Assembly: GCF_004365355.1 (NCBI RefSeq)
Contig: NZ_SODP01000002.1
Span: 801,838 to 865,837, forward strand
Origin: Kribbella pratensis
GTDB lineage: Bacteria; Actinomycetota; Actinomycetes; Propionibacteriales; Kribbellaceae
Reading direction: 5' to 3'
DNA length: 64,000 nt
The notes beneath the pieces are model-generated. The model saw only the letters and a program-made list of their open reading frames with translations. It was not told the origin of the DNA and searched no databases. The position numbers were made by a program, and so were the translations under genes. Of this stretch, positions 17,033 through 25,976 are shown piece by piece; position 1 is the stretch's first letter, and the number at the start of each line of letters is the position of its first letter.

Positions 17033-17875
17033 ATGGACGAGATCGACTTCCGCCTGGCCGACGGGCGGATCCTGCACGGGTACGACAGCGCGCCGGGCGA
17101 CGACGGACGGCTCGCGGTCGTCTGGCACCACGGCACGCCGAACCTGGGTGCCCCACCGCAGCCGCTGTTCGAGGCCAGTGAGCGGTTGGACATCCGCTGG
17201 ATCTCGTTCGACCGGCCCGGGTACGGCGGATCGAGCGCGGCGCCGGGCCGCACGATGGCGTCGGTCGCGGCCGATCTGACCACGGTCCTGGACACGCTCG
17301 GCATCGGCACGTGTGCATTGATGGGGTACTCCGGTGGCGGCTCGTACGCACTCGGCTCGGCCGCAGTCCTCGGCAAGCGGGTCGAGGCGGTCGCTACGTT
17401 CGCCGCCATCGCGCCGTACGACGCTCCCGGCCTCGACTGGTACGACGGGATGATCGCCTCCGGCCTCGCCTCACTCCACGCAGCGGCTGCCGGCCGGGCG
17501 GAGAAGCTGCAGTACGAAACCTCCGGCGTCGAGTACGACCCGGAGTTCTCGCCCGCGGACATCGCCATGTTCGACGGCCCGTGGAGCTGGCTGGGCTCGG
17601 TCGCCGGCCCCCGCTCCATGCCCAACGGCCCCGACGGCCTCGTCGATGACGACTGCTCCTACGTCGTGTCCTGGGGCTGCGACCCGACGAAGATCACCGC
17701 GCCGACGCTGCTCGTCCACGGCACCGCCGACGGCATCATCCCCTGCTCACACGGGCACTGGCTGGCCGCCAACCTCCCGACGGCGACCCTCGACCTCCAC
17801 GAGAACCTCGGCCATATCTCGATCCTCGCCGCCGCCGAACCCGCCCTCACCTGGATCCGGGACCAGACCGGCTGA
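17033..17875 (+). CDS. Alpha/beta hydrolase
   Basis: 280 residues from ATG 17033. An oxyanion-hole HG motif (VWHHGTPNLGAPPQ), the nucleophile elbow GYSGGG (Ser at about residue 105), an acid in HGTADGIIP and the catalytic His in ENLGHISIL complete the triad. There is no signal peptide, so it is cytosolic. The family covers esterases, lactonases and haloperoxidase-like enzymes; the substrate is unknown. It ends one base before the stop codon of the convergent MFS gene, with no terminator between them. Confidence 0.85.
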   Translation: MDEIDFRLADGRILHGYDSAPGDDGRLAVVWHHGTPNLGAPPQPLFEASERLDIRWISFDRPGYGGSSAAPGRTMASVAADLTTVLDTLGIGTCALMGYSGGGSYALGSAAVLGKRVEAVATFAAIAPYDAPGLDWYDGMIASGLASLHAAAAGRAEKLQYETSGVEYDPEFSPADIAMFDGPWSWLGSVAGPRSMPNGPDGLVDDDCSYVVSWGCDPTKITAPTLLVHGTADGIIPCSHGHWLAANLPTATLDLHENLGHISILAAAEPALTWIRDQTG

Positions 17876-19474
17876 TCAGCGGTTCGCGAGCAGGTGCCGG
17901 GTGCGCGGCGGTTCGAGGGCGAGGTCCGCGGCCGCCCGGTAGAGGCTCGCATCCAGACCGGTGATGCGCTCGTTGTGCTGCCGCAGATGTTCGGACCAGG
18001 TCGCGACCTCGAACACCTCGACGTACAGGTCGGGCATACTCACGTCGCGGTACACCGCCCACCGGCGCGCACCGGTGCGTTGCCGCGAGACGCCGACCCG
18101 GGCCAGCGCCGAGCGGAACTGCTCCGCGTTCTCCGGCGGCACCTGGTACATGACCTCGATCAGGACCGGACCTGCGCGTGGATCGATCTCCGGTTCCGCC
18201 TCGCTGAGGATGCCGATCTCCGGCTCGGGCCACGGCTGGACCACGGTTCGGTCGAGCTGCCCGGTCCGGGCGTGGATCGGGATCAGCGGCAGCGAGGCGA
18301 CACCGAGCAACAGCAGCACGCCCGAGACCAGCAGTGTCGCCGACGCTCCGAGGGCGGCGGCCAGCAGACCCCAGATCAGCGCACCGACACCCTGGCCGCC
18401 GAGGAAGACCATCAAATAAACGGCCAGCGCCCGGGCCCGGACCCAGGCCGGCAACGCGAGCTGCAGCGTCGTGTTGAGGGTCGACAACGCGCCCAGCCAG
18501 CCGGCTCCGGCCAGTACGAAGATCACGGCAACGACCGTTGCGTTGTGCAACAAAGCGACGGCCAGTACGCCGATCGCGTAGGCAACGGTCGCGCACCCGA
18601 GCAGCGTGTTGCGGCCGATGCGTGTTCGCACCGGCTTGAGCACCAAGGCCCCGCCGACCGCACCGAGCCCGAGAGCCGCGAGCAGTACGCCGTACCCCGA
18701 CGAGCCGAGCCCCAGCCGGTTGACCGCGGCGACAGGTAGCAGGCCCCAGAGCGCGGACGCCGGGAGGACGAAGAGCATCGCCCGCAGCAACACCCGGCGT
18801 ACTCCGGGCGCGTACACGACGTAGCGGACGCCGGCTCGCAGTGCGGGCACCATCGGCTCGCCCGCCGCTGCCACCGCGTTCGTCCGGTGCCAGCGCAGGA
18901 GGGCGACCAGGATCGCCAGGTACGACACCGCGTTGATGGCGAACACCACGGCCGGGCTGGTCAGGCCGAGCACGAAGCCGGCCAACGCAGGACCGATCGC
19001 CCGGGCGAGATTCACGTTGAGGCTGTTCAGCGCGGCAGCCTCGGGCAACTCCGCCCGGGGCACCAACTCGGGCTGGATCGCCTGCCAGGCCGGGCTGGTC
19101 AGCGCCTGACACGCACCGAGCACGAACGTGATCGCGATCAGCGCGGTCGGCGTCAGCAGGCCGTTGGCGCTCAGCGCCGCCAGTCCGCCCGCGACGACTG
19201 CCATCGCCAAGGTGGCTCCGGCGATCAGTCGTCTGCGATCGAGTACGTCGGCCAGCACGCCCGCGGGGAGCGACACGAACAGCACCGGGAGCAGGCTCGC
19301 GGCCTGCACGATCGAGGCCAACGCCGCCGCGTTCGGCTGGTGGACCACGGTCCACTGCGCTCCCACGGACTGCATCCAGGTGCCGATGTTCGAACCGAGC
19401 TGCGCGATCCACAGCACCCGGAACACGTGGCGGCGCAACGGCGCCCACGCGGACGACGACTGCGCCACGGACAC
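17876..19474 (-). CDS. MFS transporter (MFS_3 type) with C-terminal ABM-like domain
   Basis: 532 residues from GTG 19474, with AGGAG upstream. About 12 membrane helices occupy residues 15-410; ALWGLLPVAAVNRLGLGSSG is typical of MFS_3 (enterobactin-exporter-like) carriers. After residue ~425 a soluble domain (VLIEVMYQVPPENAEQFRSA ... YVEVFEVATWSEHLRQH) looks like an antibiotic-biosynthesis-monooxygenase/ferredoxin-like fold, as in other long MFS_3 proteins. It is an efflux candidate. Divergent from an ArsR-type regulator, it probably shares that gene's repeated control element, as judged from 19533-19587. Confidence 0.87.
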   Translation of the reverse strand: MSVAQSSSAWAPLRRHVFRVLWIAQLGSNIGTWMQSVGAQWTVVHQPNAAALASIVQAASLLPVLFVSLPAGVLADVLDRRRLIAGATLAMAVVAGGLAALSANGLLTPTALIAITFVLGACQALTSPAWQAIQPELVPRAELPEAAALNSLNVNLARAIGPALAGFVLGLTSPAVVFAINAVSYLAILVALLRWHRTNAVAAAGEPMVPALRAGVRYVVYAPGVRRVLLRAMLFVLPASALWGLLPVAAVNRLGLGSSGYGVLLAALGLGAVGGALVLKPVRTRIGRNTLLGCATVAYAIGVLAVALLHNATVVAVIFVLAGAGWLGALSTLNTTLQLALPAWVRARALAVYLMVFLGGQGVGALIWGLLAAALGASATLLVSGVLLLLGVASLPLIPIHARTGQLDRTVVQPWPEPEIGILSEAEPEIDPRAGPVLIEVMYQVPPENAEQFRSALARVGVSRQRTGARRWAVYRDVSMPDLYVEVFEVATWSEHLRQHNERITGLDASLYRAAADLALEPPRTRHLLANR

Positions 19475-19532
19475 GGCTGCTCCTCGAACCGGCAGATGGG
19501 ACCGTGCGCATCGTACGGCGACCCGGCCCCAC

Positions 19533-19587
19533 GCGTATTCCAAGCAACAGCTTGACATCTGATTCGGACCGGCGCATATTCCAAGCA
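19533..19587 (+). promoter_or_regulatory. Leaderless promoter with repeated operator element for the ArsR gene
   Basis: TTGACA (19552-19557), a 17-nt spacer and CATATT (19575-19580) place the transcription start at or next to the ATG at 19587, so the mRNA would be leaderless. A 14-bp repeat, GCRTATTCCAAGCA, occurs at 19533-19546 and 19574-19587, 41 bp apart (about four helical turns) and in the same orientation. The second copy covers the -10 and start codon. CAAGC-N4-GCTTG (19541-19554) is an additional palindrome. This is consistent with autorepression and control of the divergent MFS gene. Confidence 0.6.
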
Positions 19588-20177
19588 TGTCTTTGGAGAA
19601 GGATCCGCGGCGGTCCCGGTTGCTGAATGATCCGCTGGCGATCCGGGCGATGGCGCACCCGGTGCGGCTGGACCTGCAGTCGCTGCTCGGGCGGGAGGGG
19701 CCGATGACCGCGGCCGACGCGGCGCGGCGGCTCGGGATCAGCCAGGCGCTGGCGTCACATCACCTGCGGCAGCTGGCGAAGTACGACTTCGTCGAGCCCG
19801 CTCCGGGCAAGGACAACCGCGAGCGGCCGTGGCGGTTGGTGTCGACGTCGCAGTCGTGGCGCGATGCCGTTGCGACACCGGAAGGCGCCGCGGCGGCCGA
19901 CGTACTCGAGCAGTTGCTGGCCGAGCGGGCGCTCGAGCGGTTGAGCCAGTGGCAGCAGCAACGCCAGACCGAGGACGCGGTCTGGCGGGACAACTCGGGC
20001 ATCGGCCAGAGCGGGTTCTACCTGACCGCGGACGAGCTGAAGGAGCTCGTCGAGCAGGTCGACGGGTTGCTGCAGCGCTGGGTCGACGAGCGGCCGATCG
20101 ACGACAAGTCCGTCCGGCCGCCGGGCAGCCGGCACGTCTTGTTCACCCAGATCGTCACGATCTCCCCCGAAGAGTAG
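19587..20177 (+). CDS. ArsR-like winged-helix transcriptional regulator
   Basis: 196 residues. The N-terminal winged helix (about residues 18-85) shows MAHPVRLDLQSLL, the recognition region AADAARRLGISQALASHHLR and the wing PAPGKDNRERPWRLV. The C-terminal half is alpha-helical and glutamine-rich (ERLSQWQQQRQTEDAVW) and could sense a ligand. The ATG sits at the predicted transcription start (leaderless). A cotranscribed MFS exporter follows at 14 bp, and another MFS gene is divergent. The likely job is ligand-dependent repression of both exporters. Confidence 0.88.
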   Translation: MSLEKDPRRSRLLNDPLAIRAMAHPVRLDLQSLLGREGPMTAADAARRLGISQALASHHLRQLAKYDFVEPAPGKDNRERPWRLVSTSQSWRDAVATPEGAAAADVLEQLLAERALERLSQWQQQRQTEDAVWRDNSGIGQSGFYLTADELKELVEQVDGLLQRWVDERPIDDKSVRPPGSRHVLFTQIVTISPEE

Positions 20178-20191
20178 AGCGGAGTAGGCAG

Positions 20192-21445
20192 ATGAAGGAC
20201 TTGTGGGGCGTCCTTGCCCGCCAGCGCGACTACCGCCTGATGCTGAGCGCCGGCCTGATCTCGCTGATCGGCGACTGGCTGCTGCGGACCGGGCTCGCGT
20301 TCCAGGTGTACGTGCTGACCGGGTCCACGCTGGCAAGTGGTGGCCTGCTGCTGGCGTCGTTCCTCCCGGCCGTCGTACTCGGCTCGCTGGCCGGCGTCTT
20401 CGTCGACCGCTGGAACCAGCGGACCACGATGATCGTGACCAACATCCTCAACGCGGTCGTCCTCCTGCCGCTCATCGCCGTGAACAACGAAAGCAAAATC
20501 TGGATCGTGTACGGCGTCGTGCTGGCGCAGAGCTGTCTGCAGCAGTTCTTCCAGCCGGCCGAGCAGTCCCTGGTCCCCGTGCTGGTCAATGACGAGCAAC
20601 TGGTGACGGCGAACGCACTCAACAGTCAGATCCGCGATCTCGCCCGGCTCATCGGCGCAGCACTCGGCGGCGTCCTCGCAGCTGCAGGCGGATTGACGCT
20701 GCTCGCACTCGGCGATGCCGCGACGTTCCTGATCGCAGTCGTGCTGGTCGCCCGGATGCGGCACCGCCAGGTGCGGCCCGAGAACCCGGAGCAGACCGCC
20801 GGCGGCGCGATCAAGCGCCTGAAAGAAGAGTGGGCCGAAGGACTGCGGTTGTGCGTCGCAGGTCCGGCGATCCGGCTGTTCTTCGTGTTCTGCATGGTCA
20901 CCGGCGTCGGCGAAGGCATCATGAGCACGCTGTTCGCGCCGTTCGTCAGCTCCCAGATCGGCGGCGACGGGCAGGTCTACGGCTTGATCGTCTCGTCCCA
21001 GGCGGTCGGCGGGATCGTCGGCGGTCTGGTCGCCGCCGCGATCGGCTCGCGCTGGCCGGCCGCCAGGCTGTGGGGCATCGGCGCCCTGGCCTTCGGCCTG
21101 ATCGACATCACCCTGTTCCTCTACCCGCTGGCGTCGGACAGCGTGATCCCAGCATTCGTCTGCATGATTGTCGTCGGGCTGCCCGGCGCGCTCACGATCG
21201 CCGGCATGATGACCGTCTTCCAGAACCTCACCGTCGACGGCACCCGCGGCCGCATCTACGGCGCGGTCGGCGCCGCCGAGAGCGTCGCGGTGCTGATCGG
21301 CATCACCGCGGCCGGCTTCCTCGGCGACGCCGTCGGCATCATCCCGGTCCTCGTCTTCCAGGGCCTCGGGTACGTCGTCGGCGGACTGGTCGTGCTTATC
21401 CGGCAGCGGGTGCTGGAGACTCGGGCTGTTCCGCTTCCGGTTTGA
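20192..21445 (+). CDS. MFS transporter (MFS_3 type)
   Basis: 417 residues starting MKDLWGVLARQRDYRLM at ATG 20192, with GGAG 8-11 nt upstream. About 12 helices; the conserved loop FVDRWNQRTTMIVTN follows helix 2. It lacks the C-terminal soluble domain of the MFS protein encoded at 17876-19474. It is in an operon with the ArsR-like regulator and so is a likely regulated efflux pump. Its last 50 bases overlap the end of the convergent CNNM/CBS gene. Confidence 0.88.
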   Translation: MKDLWGVLARQRDYRLMLSAGLISLIGDWLLRTGLAFQVYVLTGSTLASGGLLLASFLPAVVLGSLAGVFVDRWNQRTTMIVTNILNAVVLLPLIAVNNESKIWIVYGVVLAQSCLQQFFQPAEQSLVPVLVNDEQLVTANALNSQIRDLARLIGAALGGVLAAAGGLTLLALGDAATFLIAVVLVARMRHRQVRPENPEQTAGGAIKRLKEEWAEGLRLCVAGPAIRLFFVFCMVTGVGEGIMSTLFAPFVSSQIGGDGQVYGLIVSSQAVGGIVGGLVAAAIGSRWPAARLWGIGALAFGLIDITLFLYPLASDSVIPAFVCMIVVGLPGALTIAGMMTVFQNLTVDGTRGRIYGAVGAAESVAVLIGITAAGFLGDAVGIIPVLVFQGLGYVVGGLVVLIRQRVLETRAVPLPV

Positions 21446-22718
21446 TCCGGTGCAGGCGGACCCGCGCGACCCGGCGGCCGTCCATCTCGGTGACCGTCAT
21501 CGTGTGGGTGTCGAGGCGGACCTCGTCGCCGGTCGACGGGACCTTCCCGAGCTGGGCGGCGAGGAACCCGCCGACGGTCTCGTAGGGGCCGTCGGGCAGC
21601 TCGATCGTGGTGGCGTCGGCGAAATCGTCGAGGTTCAGCAGGCCGTCGACGACGATGTCGCCGCCGCCCAGACGGGTGGTCTCGGCCGCCTCCTCGTCGT
21701 ACTCGTCCTTGATGTCGCCGATCAGCTCCTCGACCAGGTCCTCGAGCGTGACGATGCCGGCGGTGCCGCCGTACTCGTCGAGGACGATCGCCAGGTGGGT
21801 GCTGCGGCGGCGCATCTCGGTCAGCGTCGGCAGCAGCTTCGCGGTGTCCGGCAGCATGAGTACGTCGCGTGCGAGGTCGCCGACCCGCACCGAGCGGGAC
21901 GCCACCGCGGGGTCGAACAGGTCGCGCACGTGGACGAATCCGACGATGTCGTCGGCCGAGCCGTTCGTCACCGGGTACCGCGAGTGCGGCCGCTCGGCGG
22001 CGAACTTGACCGCCTTGTACGCCGGCATCTCGCCGTCGAGGAAGTCCACCTCGGTCCGCGGCAGCATCACCTCGCGCAACTGCCGACTGCCGGCCTCGAA
22101 GACGTCGTCGACGATCTTGCGCTCCTCCTCGCCGAGCGACTCGTGCGCCGAGACCAGGTCGCGGAGCTCCTCGTCGGTCATCACCTCGCGGTTCGCGTTC
22201 GGGTCGCCGCCGAGCGCACGGACCACCAGGTCGGTCGACCTCGACAGCAGCCAGATCACCGGCCGGGCGCCGGAGGCGATCTTGTCGACCAGCGGCGCGA
22301 GGCCGAGCGCGAACGTCTCGGCCCGCTGCAGCGCGAGGCGTTTGGCGGCGAGCTCACCGATGACGATCGAGACGTACGAGATCAGGATCGTGATCAGGAC
22401 CAGGGCAACGGTATCGGCCAGGCCCTCCGGCAGCCCGAGCTTCTGCAGGTGCGGCGAGAGGCTGTCGGCCAGCGTCGCGCCACCGAAGGCGGCGGACAGG
22501 AAGCCCATCAGGGTCACGCCGATCTGCACGGCGGACAGGAACCGGTTCGGGTTGGCGGCGACCTTGGCGACGGTCTCGCCGCGCTTGCCGCGGTGCGACA
22601 GCGACTTCAGTTGGCTCTCCCGCAGCGACACGAGGGCCATTTCGGCGGCGGCGAAGACGCCGCCGATCAGCACGAAGACCAGAATCAGAACGATGTTCAG
22701 TAGCAGGGTTTCGCTCAT
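21396..22718 (-). CDS. CNNM/CBS-domain membrane protein (hemolysin III-like, CorC/TlyC family)
   Basis: 440 residues. The N-terminal DUF21/CNNM module (residues 1-190) has three to four helices and the EMALVSLRESQLKSL and RALGGDPNANREVMTDEEL segments. A CBS pair lies at about 205-330 (MLPRTEVDFLDGEM, VLDEYGGTAGIVTLEDLVEE). A C-terminal CorC/HlyC domain (about 345-425) carries GPYETVGGFLAAQLG. The family is tied to Mg2+/Co2+ efflux or sensing; the haemolysin name is historical. A hairpin just before the start codon (22735-22762) may affect expression. Confidence 0.92.
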   Translation of the reverse strand: MSETLLLNIVLILVFVLIGGVFAAAEMALVSLRESQLKSLSHRGKRGETVAKVAANPNRFLSAVQIGVTLMGFLSAAFGGATLADSLSPHLQKLGLPEGLADTVALVLITILISYVSIVIGELAAKRLALQRAETFALGLAPLVDKIASGARPVIWLLSRSTDLVVRALGGDPNANREVMTDEELRDLVSAHESLGEEERKIVDDVFEAGSRQLREVMLPRTEVDFLDGEMPAYKAVKFAAERPHSRYPVTNGSADDIVGFVHVRDLFDPAVASRSVRVGDLARDVLMLPDTAKLLPTLTEMRRRSTHLAIVLDEYGGTAGIVTLEDLVEELIGDIKDEYDEEAAETTRLGGGDIVVDGLLNLDDFADATTIELPDGPYETVGGFLAAQLGKVPSTGDEVRLDTHTMTVTEMDGRRVARVRLHRIKPEAEQPESPAPAAG

Positions 22719-22734
22719 GGGTGGGATTTCCTAG

Positions 22735-22762
22735 CGCCCTCTCGTCAGACCACGAGAGGGCG
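22735..22762. promoter_or_regulatory. Hairpin in the leader of the CNNM/CBS gene
   Basis: Perfect 11-bp arms (22735-22745 and 22752-22762) enclose a 6-nt loop, 17 bp upstream of the CNNM/CBS start codon, between divergent genes. No gene ends here, so it is not an ordinary terminator; it could be an attenuator or a regulatory leader element. Confidence 0.5.
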
Positions 22763-22885
22763 GGAGTTGGGCGTAGTCGTCCATCTACCAAGACTAGCGG
22801 CCGCCCGGGCTACCGTGCTTGTTCGAGTTTGTTGGTTTACGATGATTCCTGGCCGGACGCGTCGTACGGCCGGGAGGGGCACACG

Positions 22886-23932
22886 ATGAAGACACCGCGG
22901 GGTGTACGCCGTACCGACACCAAACTGTCGGACGGACGCGAGCTGATCTACTACGACCCCGCCGACACGCCGGTGCGGGTGCCGCTCGAGGACACCCGCG
23001 GTCTGTCTGCCCCGCAGCCGCAGGTCGATCTGCGCACCGACCCGCTGACCGGCGACGTCATCACCTACGCCACCCACCGCAACACCCGGACCTACCTGCC
23101 GCCCGCGGACGAGTGCCCCCTGGACGCCAGCAAGCCGGGGCGTCCGACCGAGATCCCGGACCACGACTACAACGTGGTCGTTTTCGAGAACCGGTTCCCG
23201 TCCTTCGCCGGCCCGGGCCGGACCGAGGTCGTCTGCTTCACCAGCGACCACAACCGCTCGTTCACCGACCTGTCCCAGGGCCAGGCCCGGCTGGTGGTGG
23301 ACACCTGGGCCGACCGGACCGCCGACCTGAGCGCCCGGCCCGACATCGAGTACGTGTTCCCGTTCGAGAACCGGGGCCGTGAGATCGGCGTCACGCTCAG
23401 CCACCCGCACGGCCAGATCTACGCCTACCCGTACATCCCGCCGCGGATGAAGACGCTGCTGGCCCGTGCCCGCGAGCACCAGGAAGTTGCTGGCAGCAAC
23501 CTGTTCGCCGATGTGCTGACCGCCGAGCGCAAGGAGGGCACGCGGGTCATCGCCGAGAACGGCAACTGGACCGCGTTCGTGCCCGAGGCGGCCCGCTGGC
23601 CCGTCGAGGTGCACCTCTACCCGCACCGCCAGGTGTTCGGCATCGACGAGCTGTCGGTCGGCGAGCGCGACGACTTCGCCGAGCTGTACCTCGACGTACT
23701 GCAGCGACTCGACGGCCTGTACGGCGAACCGCTGCCCTACATCGCCGCCTGGCATCAGGCCCCGGTGCGGGTCGACCGCGAGCTCGGCTACCTGCACCTG
23801 GAGGTGTTGTCGATCCGCCGGGCGAAGGACAAGATCAAGTACCTGGCCGGCTCGGAGTCCGGCATGGGCGCGTTCATCAGCGACACCCGGCCCGAGGACG
23901 TGGCCGAGACCCTGCGGAAGGTTGGCCAGTGA
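22886..23932 (+). CDS. galT: Galactose-1-phosphate uridylyltransferase
   Basis: 348 residues from ATG 22886, preceded by a GGGAGGGG ribosome-binding site. The catalytic HPHGQ motif is in VTLSHPHGQIYAYPYIP (about residue 170; the central His is the uridylylated nucleophile). NRFPSFAGPGR and the C-terminal WHQAPVRVDRELGYLHLEVL are also typical. It converts Gal-1-P and UDP-glucose to UDP-galactose and Glc-1-P (Leloir pathway). It overlaps galK by 4 bp (GTGA), so the two are translationally coupled. Confidence 0.95.
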   Translation: MKTPRGVRRTDTKLSDGRELIYYDPADTPVRVPLEDTRGLSAPQPQVDLRTDPLTGDVITYATHRNTRTYLPPADECPLDASKPGRPTEIPDHDYNVVVFENRFPSFAGPGRTEVVCFTSDHNRSFTDLSQGQARLVVDTWADRTADLSARPDIEYVFPFENRGREIGVTLSHPHGQIYAYPYIPPRMKTLLARAREHQEVAGSNLFADVLTAERKEGTRVIAENGNWTAFVPEAARWPVEVHLYPHRQVFGIDELSVGERDDFAELYLDVLQRLDGLYGEPLPYIAAWHQAPVRVDRELGYLHLEVLSIRRAKDKIKYLAGSESGMGAFISDTRPEDVAETLRKVGQ

Positions 23933-25056
23933 GCTTCCAGGATGTTTTCGGTACGGCGCCCGACGGCAGCTGGCGCGCACCGGGGCGGGTCAACCTGATC
24001 GGCGAGCACACCGACTACAACGACGGGCTCGTGCTTCCGATCGCCCTGCCGAACCGGATCGTCGTCACCGCGTCGAAGCGCGACGACGGGCGGATCGCGG
24101 TCGCTTCGGCCGGGCACAAGGGCATCACCGAGTTCGCGATCGACGACCTGGCTCCGGGATCGGTCGGCGACTGGGCGGCGTACCCGGCCGGCGCGGCCTG
24201 GATCCTCCGCGAGTCCGGTTACGCGATCGGCGGCGCGAACCTGCGGTTCGAGTCGGACATCCCCTCCGGCGCGGGCCTGTCCTCGTCCGCGGCCCTGCTC
24301 TGCGCGACGCTGGTTGCCCTGCTCGGTCTGCGCGACCTCGAGGTCGACCCCGCCGAGGTCGCCCGGCTCGCACAGAAGGCCGAGAACAAGTACGTCGGTG
24401 CGCCGGTCGGACTGATGGACCAGATGGCCTCGATGTGCTGCACCGACGGCCATGCGCTGTTCTTCGACATCCGCGCGATGTCCACCGAGCAGATCCCGTT
24501 CAACCCCGCGGCCGACGACCTCGCCTTGCTGGTCGTCGATGTGAAGGCTCCGCACCGGCACGTCGACGGTGAGTACGCCGCGCGCCGGAAGAGCTGTGAG
24601 CAGGCGGCAGCCGAGCTCGGCGTACCGGCTCTGCGGTCGATCGCCTTCGAGGACCTCGACGCTGCGCTGGCGCGGTTGTCCGACGACGTCGTACGGCGTC
24701 GCGTGCGGCACGTGGTGACCGAGATCCGCCGGGTGGAGGACGCGGTCGCGTTGATGCACGCCGGCAAGCTGCGCGAGGTCGGCCCGCTGTTCACCGCGTC
24801 GCACGCGTCGCTGCGCGACGACTTCGAGATCACCGTGCCGGAGCTCGACGTCGCGGTCGACACCGCACTCGAGGCCGGTGCGCTCGGCGCGCGGATGACC
24901 GGCGGCGGTTTCGGCGGGTGCATCATCGCGCTGGTGGAGGCGGATGCGTCCGAGTCCGTGCTGGCCGCGATCGAGAAGGCCTTTGCGGAGCACGGTTTCA
25001 GCGCACCCAGCGCACTGGCCGCAACACCGTCGGCAGGCGCGTCCCGCGTCAGCTAG
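23929..25056 (+). CDS. galK: Galactokinase
   Basis: 375 residues. The galactokinase signature GRVNLIGEHTDYNDG is at about residues 20-34. The GHMP ATP loop is PSGAGLSSSAALLCA (about 112-126), and the third motif is MTGGGFGGCIIALVE. It phosphorylates galactose in the cytosol and feeds GalT. The GTG start overlaps the galT stop. The gene end overlaps the convergent DeoR-type regulator gene by 8 bp; that regulator is a candidate controller of this operon. Confidence 0.95.
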   Translation: MSFQDVFGTAPDGSWRAPGRVNLIGEHTDYNDGLVLPIALPNRIVVTASKRDDGRIAVASAGHKGITEFAIDDLAPGSVGDWAAYPAGAAWILRESGYAIGGANLRFESDIPSGAGLSSSAALLCATLVALLGLRDLEVDPAEVARLAQKAENKYVGAPVGLMDQMASMCCTDGHALFFDIRAMSTEQIPFNPAADDLALLVVDVKAPHRHVDGEYAARRKSCEQAAAELGVPALRSIAFEDLDAALARLSDDVVRRRVRHVVTEIRRVEDAVALMHAGKLREVGPLFTASHASLRDDFEITVPELDVAVDTALEAGALGARMTGGGFGGCIIALVEADASESVLAAIEKAFAEHGFSAPSALAATPSAGASRVS

Positions 25057-25861
25057 CGATGACGAGGTCGCATCCCGTGTCGCGCATGGCCTTGCGGGCG
25101 GCGGTCGACAGGCCGTTGTCGGTGACGATGACGTCCAGGTCCGACCAGGTCGCGAACGTGCTCAGCCCGACGGTCCCCCACTTGGTGTGGTCCGCGACCA
25201 CGACGATCTCGCGGCTGGCGGCGATGAACGACCGGTTGGTCTCGGCCTCCATCAGGTTCGGTGTGCTCAACCCGTGTTCGGCGTCGACACCGTGCGCGCC
25301 GATGAACAACAGGTCGAGATGCAACGACGCCAGCGCCGCGGTCGCGATCGGCCCGACGAGCGCGTCCGACGGCGTACGGATGCCGCCGATCAGTACGACG
25401 GTGCGGTCGGAGCGCGCGTTGCCGTGGAACACATCGGCGATCCGGGCCGAGTTTGTCACCACGGTGAGGTTCTCCACCCGCAGCAACTGACGAGCCAGCG
25501 CGTACGTCGTCGTACCGGCGCCGATGCCGATGGCACTGTCCGGCTGGACCCTGGTCGCCGCTTCGGCCGCGATCGCCTGCTTGGCCGCGGACTCCTGCGT
25601 CAGCTTGGCGTCGAAGCCCGGCTCGTGGGCGCTGCGCAGTCCGACCGAGGTCGCACCGCCGTGCACCTTGTGCAGCAGGCCGCTGGAGTCCAGGGCGTCC
25701 AGATCACGCCGGATCGTCATGTCCGAGACACCGAACCGATCGACCAGCTCGGCCACGGTGATCGCGCCGCGACTGTTGACTTCGGCAACGATCGTGGCCT
25801 GTCGCTGAGCGGCCAGCTGCCCACCCCGGCCGCGTGGCGGCTCTGCTCCGGCTGCGTTCAC
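25049..25861 (-). CDS. DeoR-family transcriptional regulator
   Basis: 270 residues. The N-terminal DeoR winged helix (about residues 20-75) reads VAELVDRFGVSDMTIRRDLD followed by LLHKVHGGATS. The C-terminal sugar-phosphate sensor domain has AIGIGAGTTTYALARQL, DLLFIGAHGVDAEHGL and VVVADHTKWGTVGLS. It binds a phosphorylated sugar and represses a catabolic operon. The convergent galT-galK pair makes galactose metabolism the most likely target, which is an inference. Confidence 0.92.
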   Translation of the reverse strand: MNAAGAEPPRGRGGQLAAQRQATIVAEVNSRGAITVAELVDRFGVSDMTIRRDLDALDSSGLLHKVHGGATSVGLRSAHEPGFDAKLTQESAAKQAIAAEAATRVQPDSAIGIGAGTTTYALARQLLRVENLTVVTNSARIADVFHGNARSDRTVVLIGGIRTPSDALVGPIATAALASLHLDLLFIGAHGVDAEHGLSTPNLMEAETNRSFIAASREIVVVADHTKWGTVGLSTFATWSDLDVIVTDNGLSTAARKAMRDTGCDLVIAS

Positions 25862-25976
25862 AGCTCACAGCCTAATCTCGATTGCTCTCCGTGTCAGGGA
25901 AGGAGTGCCTGATGACGAACTCGGTCCGCTCGCTCAAATGCGTTGCCCGGCCGGTGGCAGCGCGTCACCCTGAGGT

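Noticed and set aside
17876..21445. Antibiotic biosynthetic cluster around the MFS genes
   Set aside because: No synthase, NRPS, PKS, terpene or RiPP genes are adjacent; only exporters and a regulator are present.
21396..22718. Haemolysin
   Set aside because: The family name is historical; the domains are CNNM, CBS and CorC, which point to divalent-metal transport or sensing.
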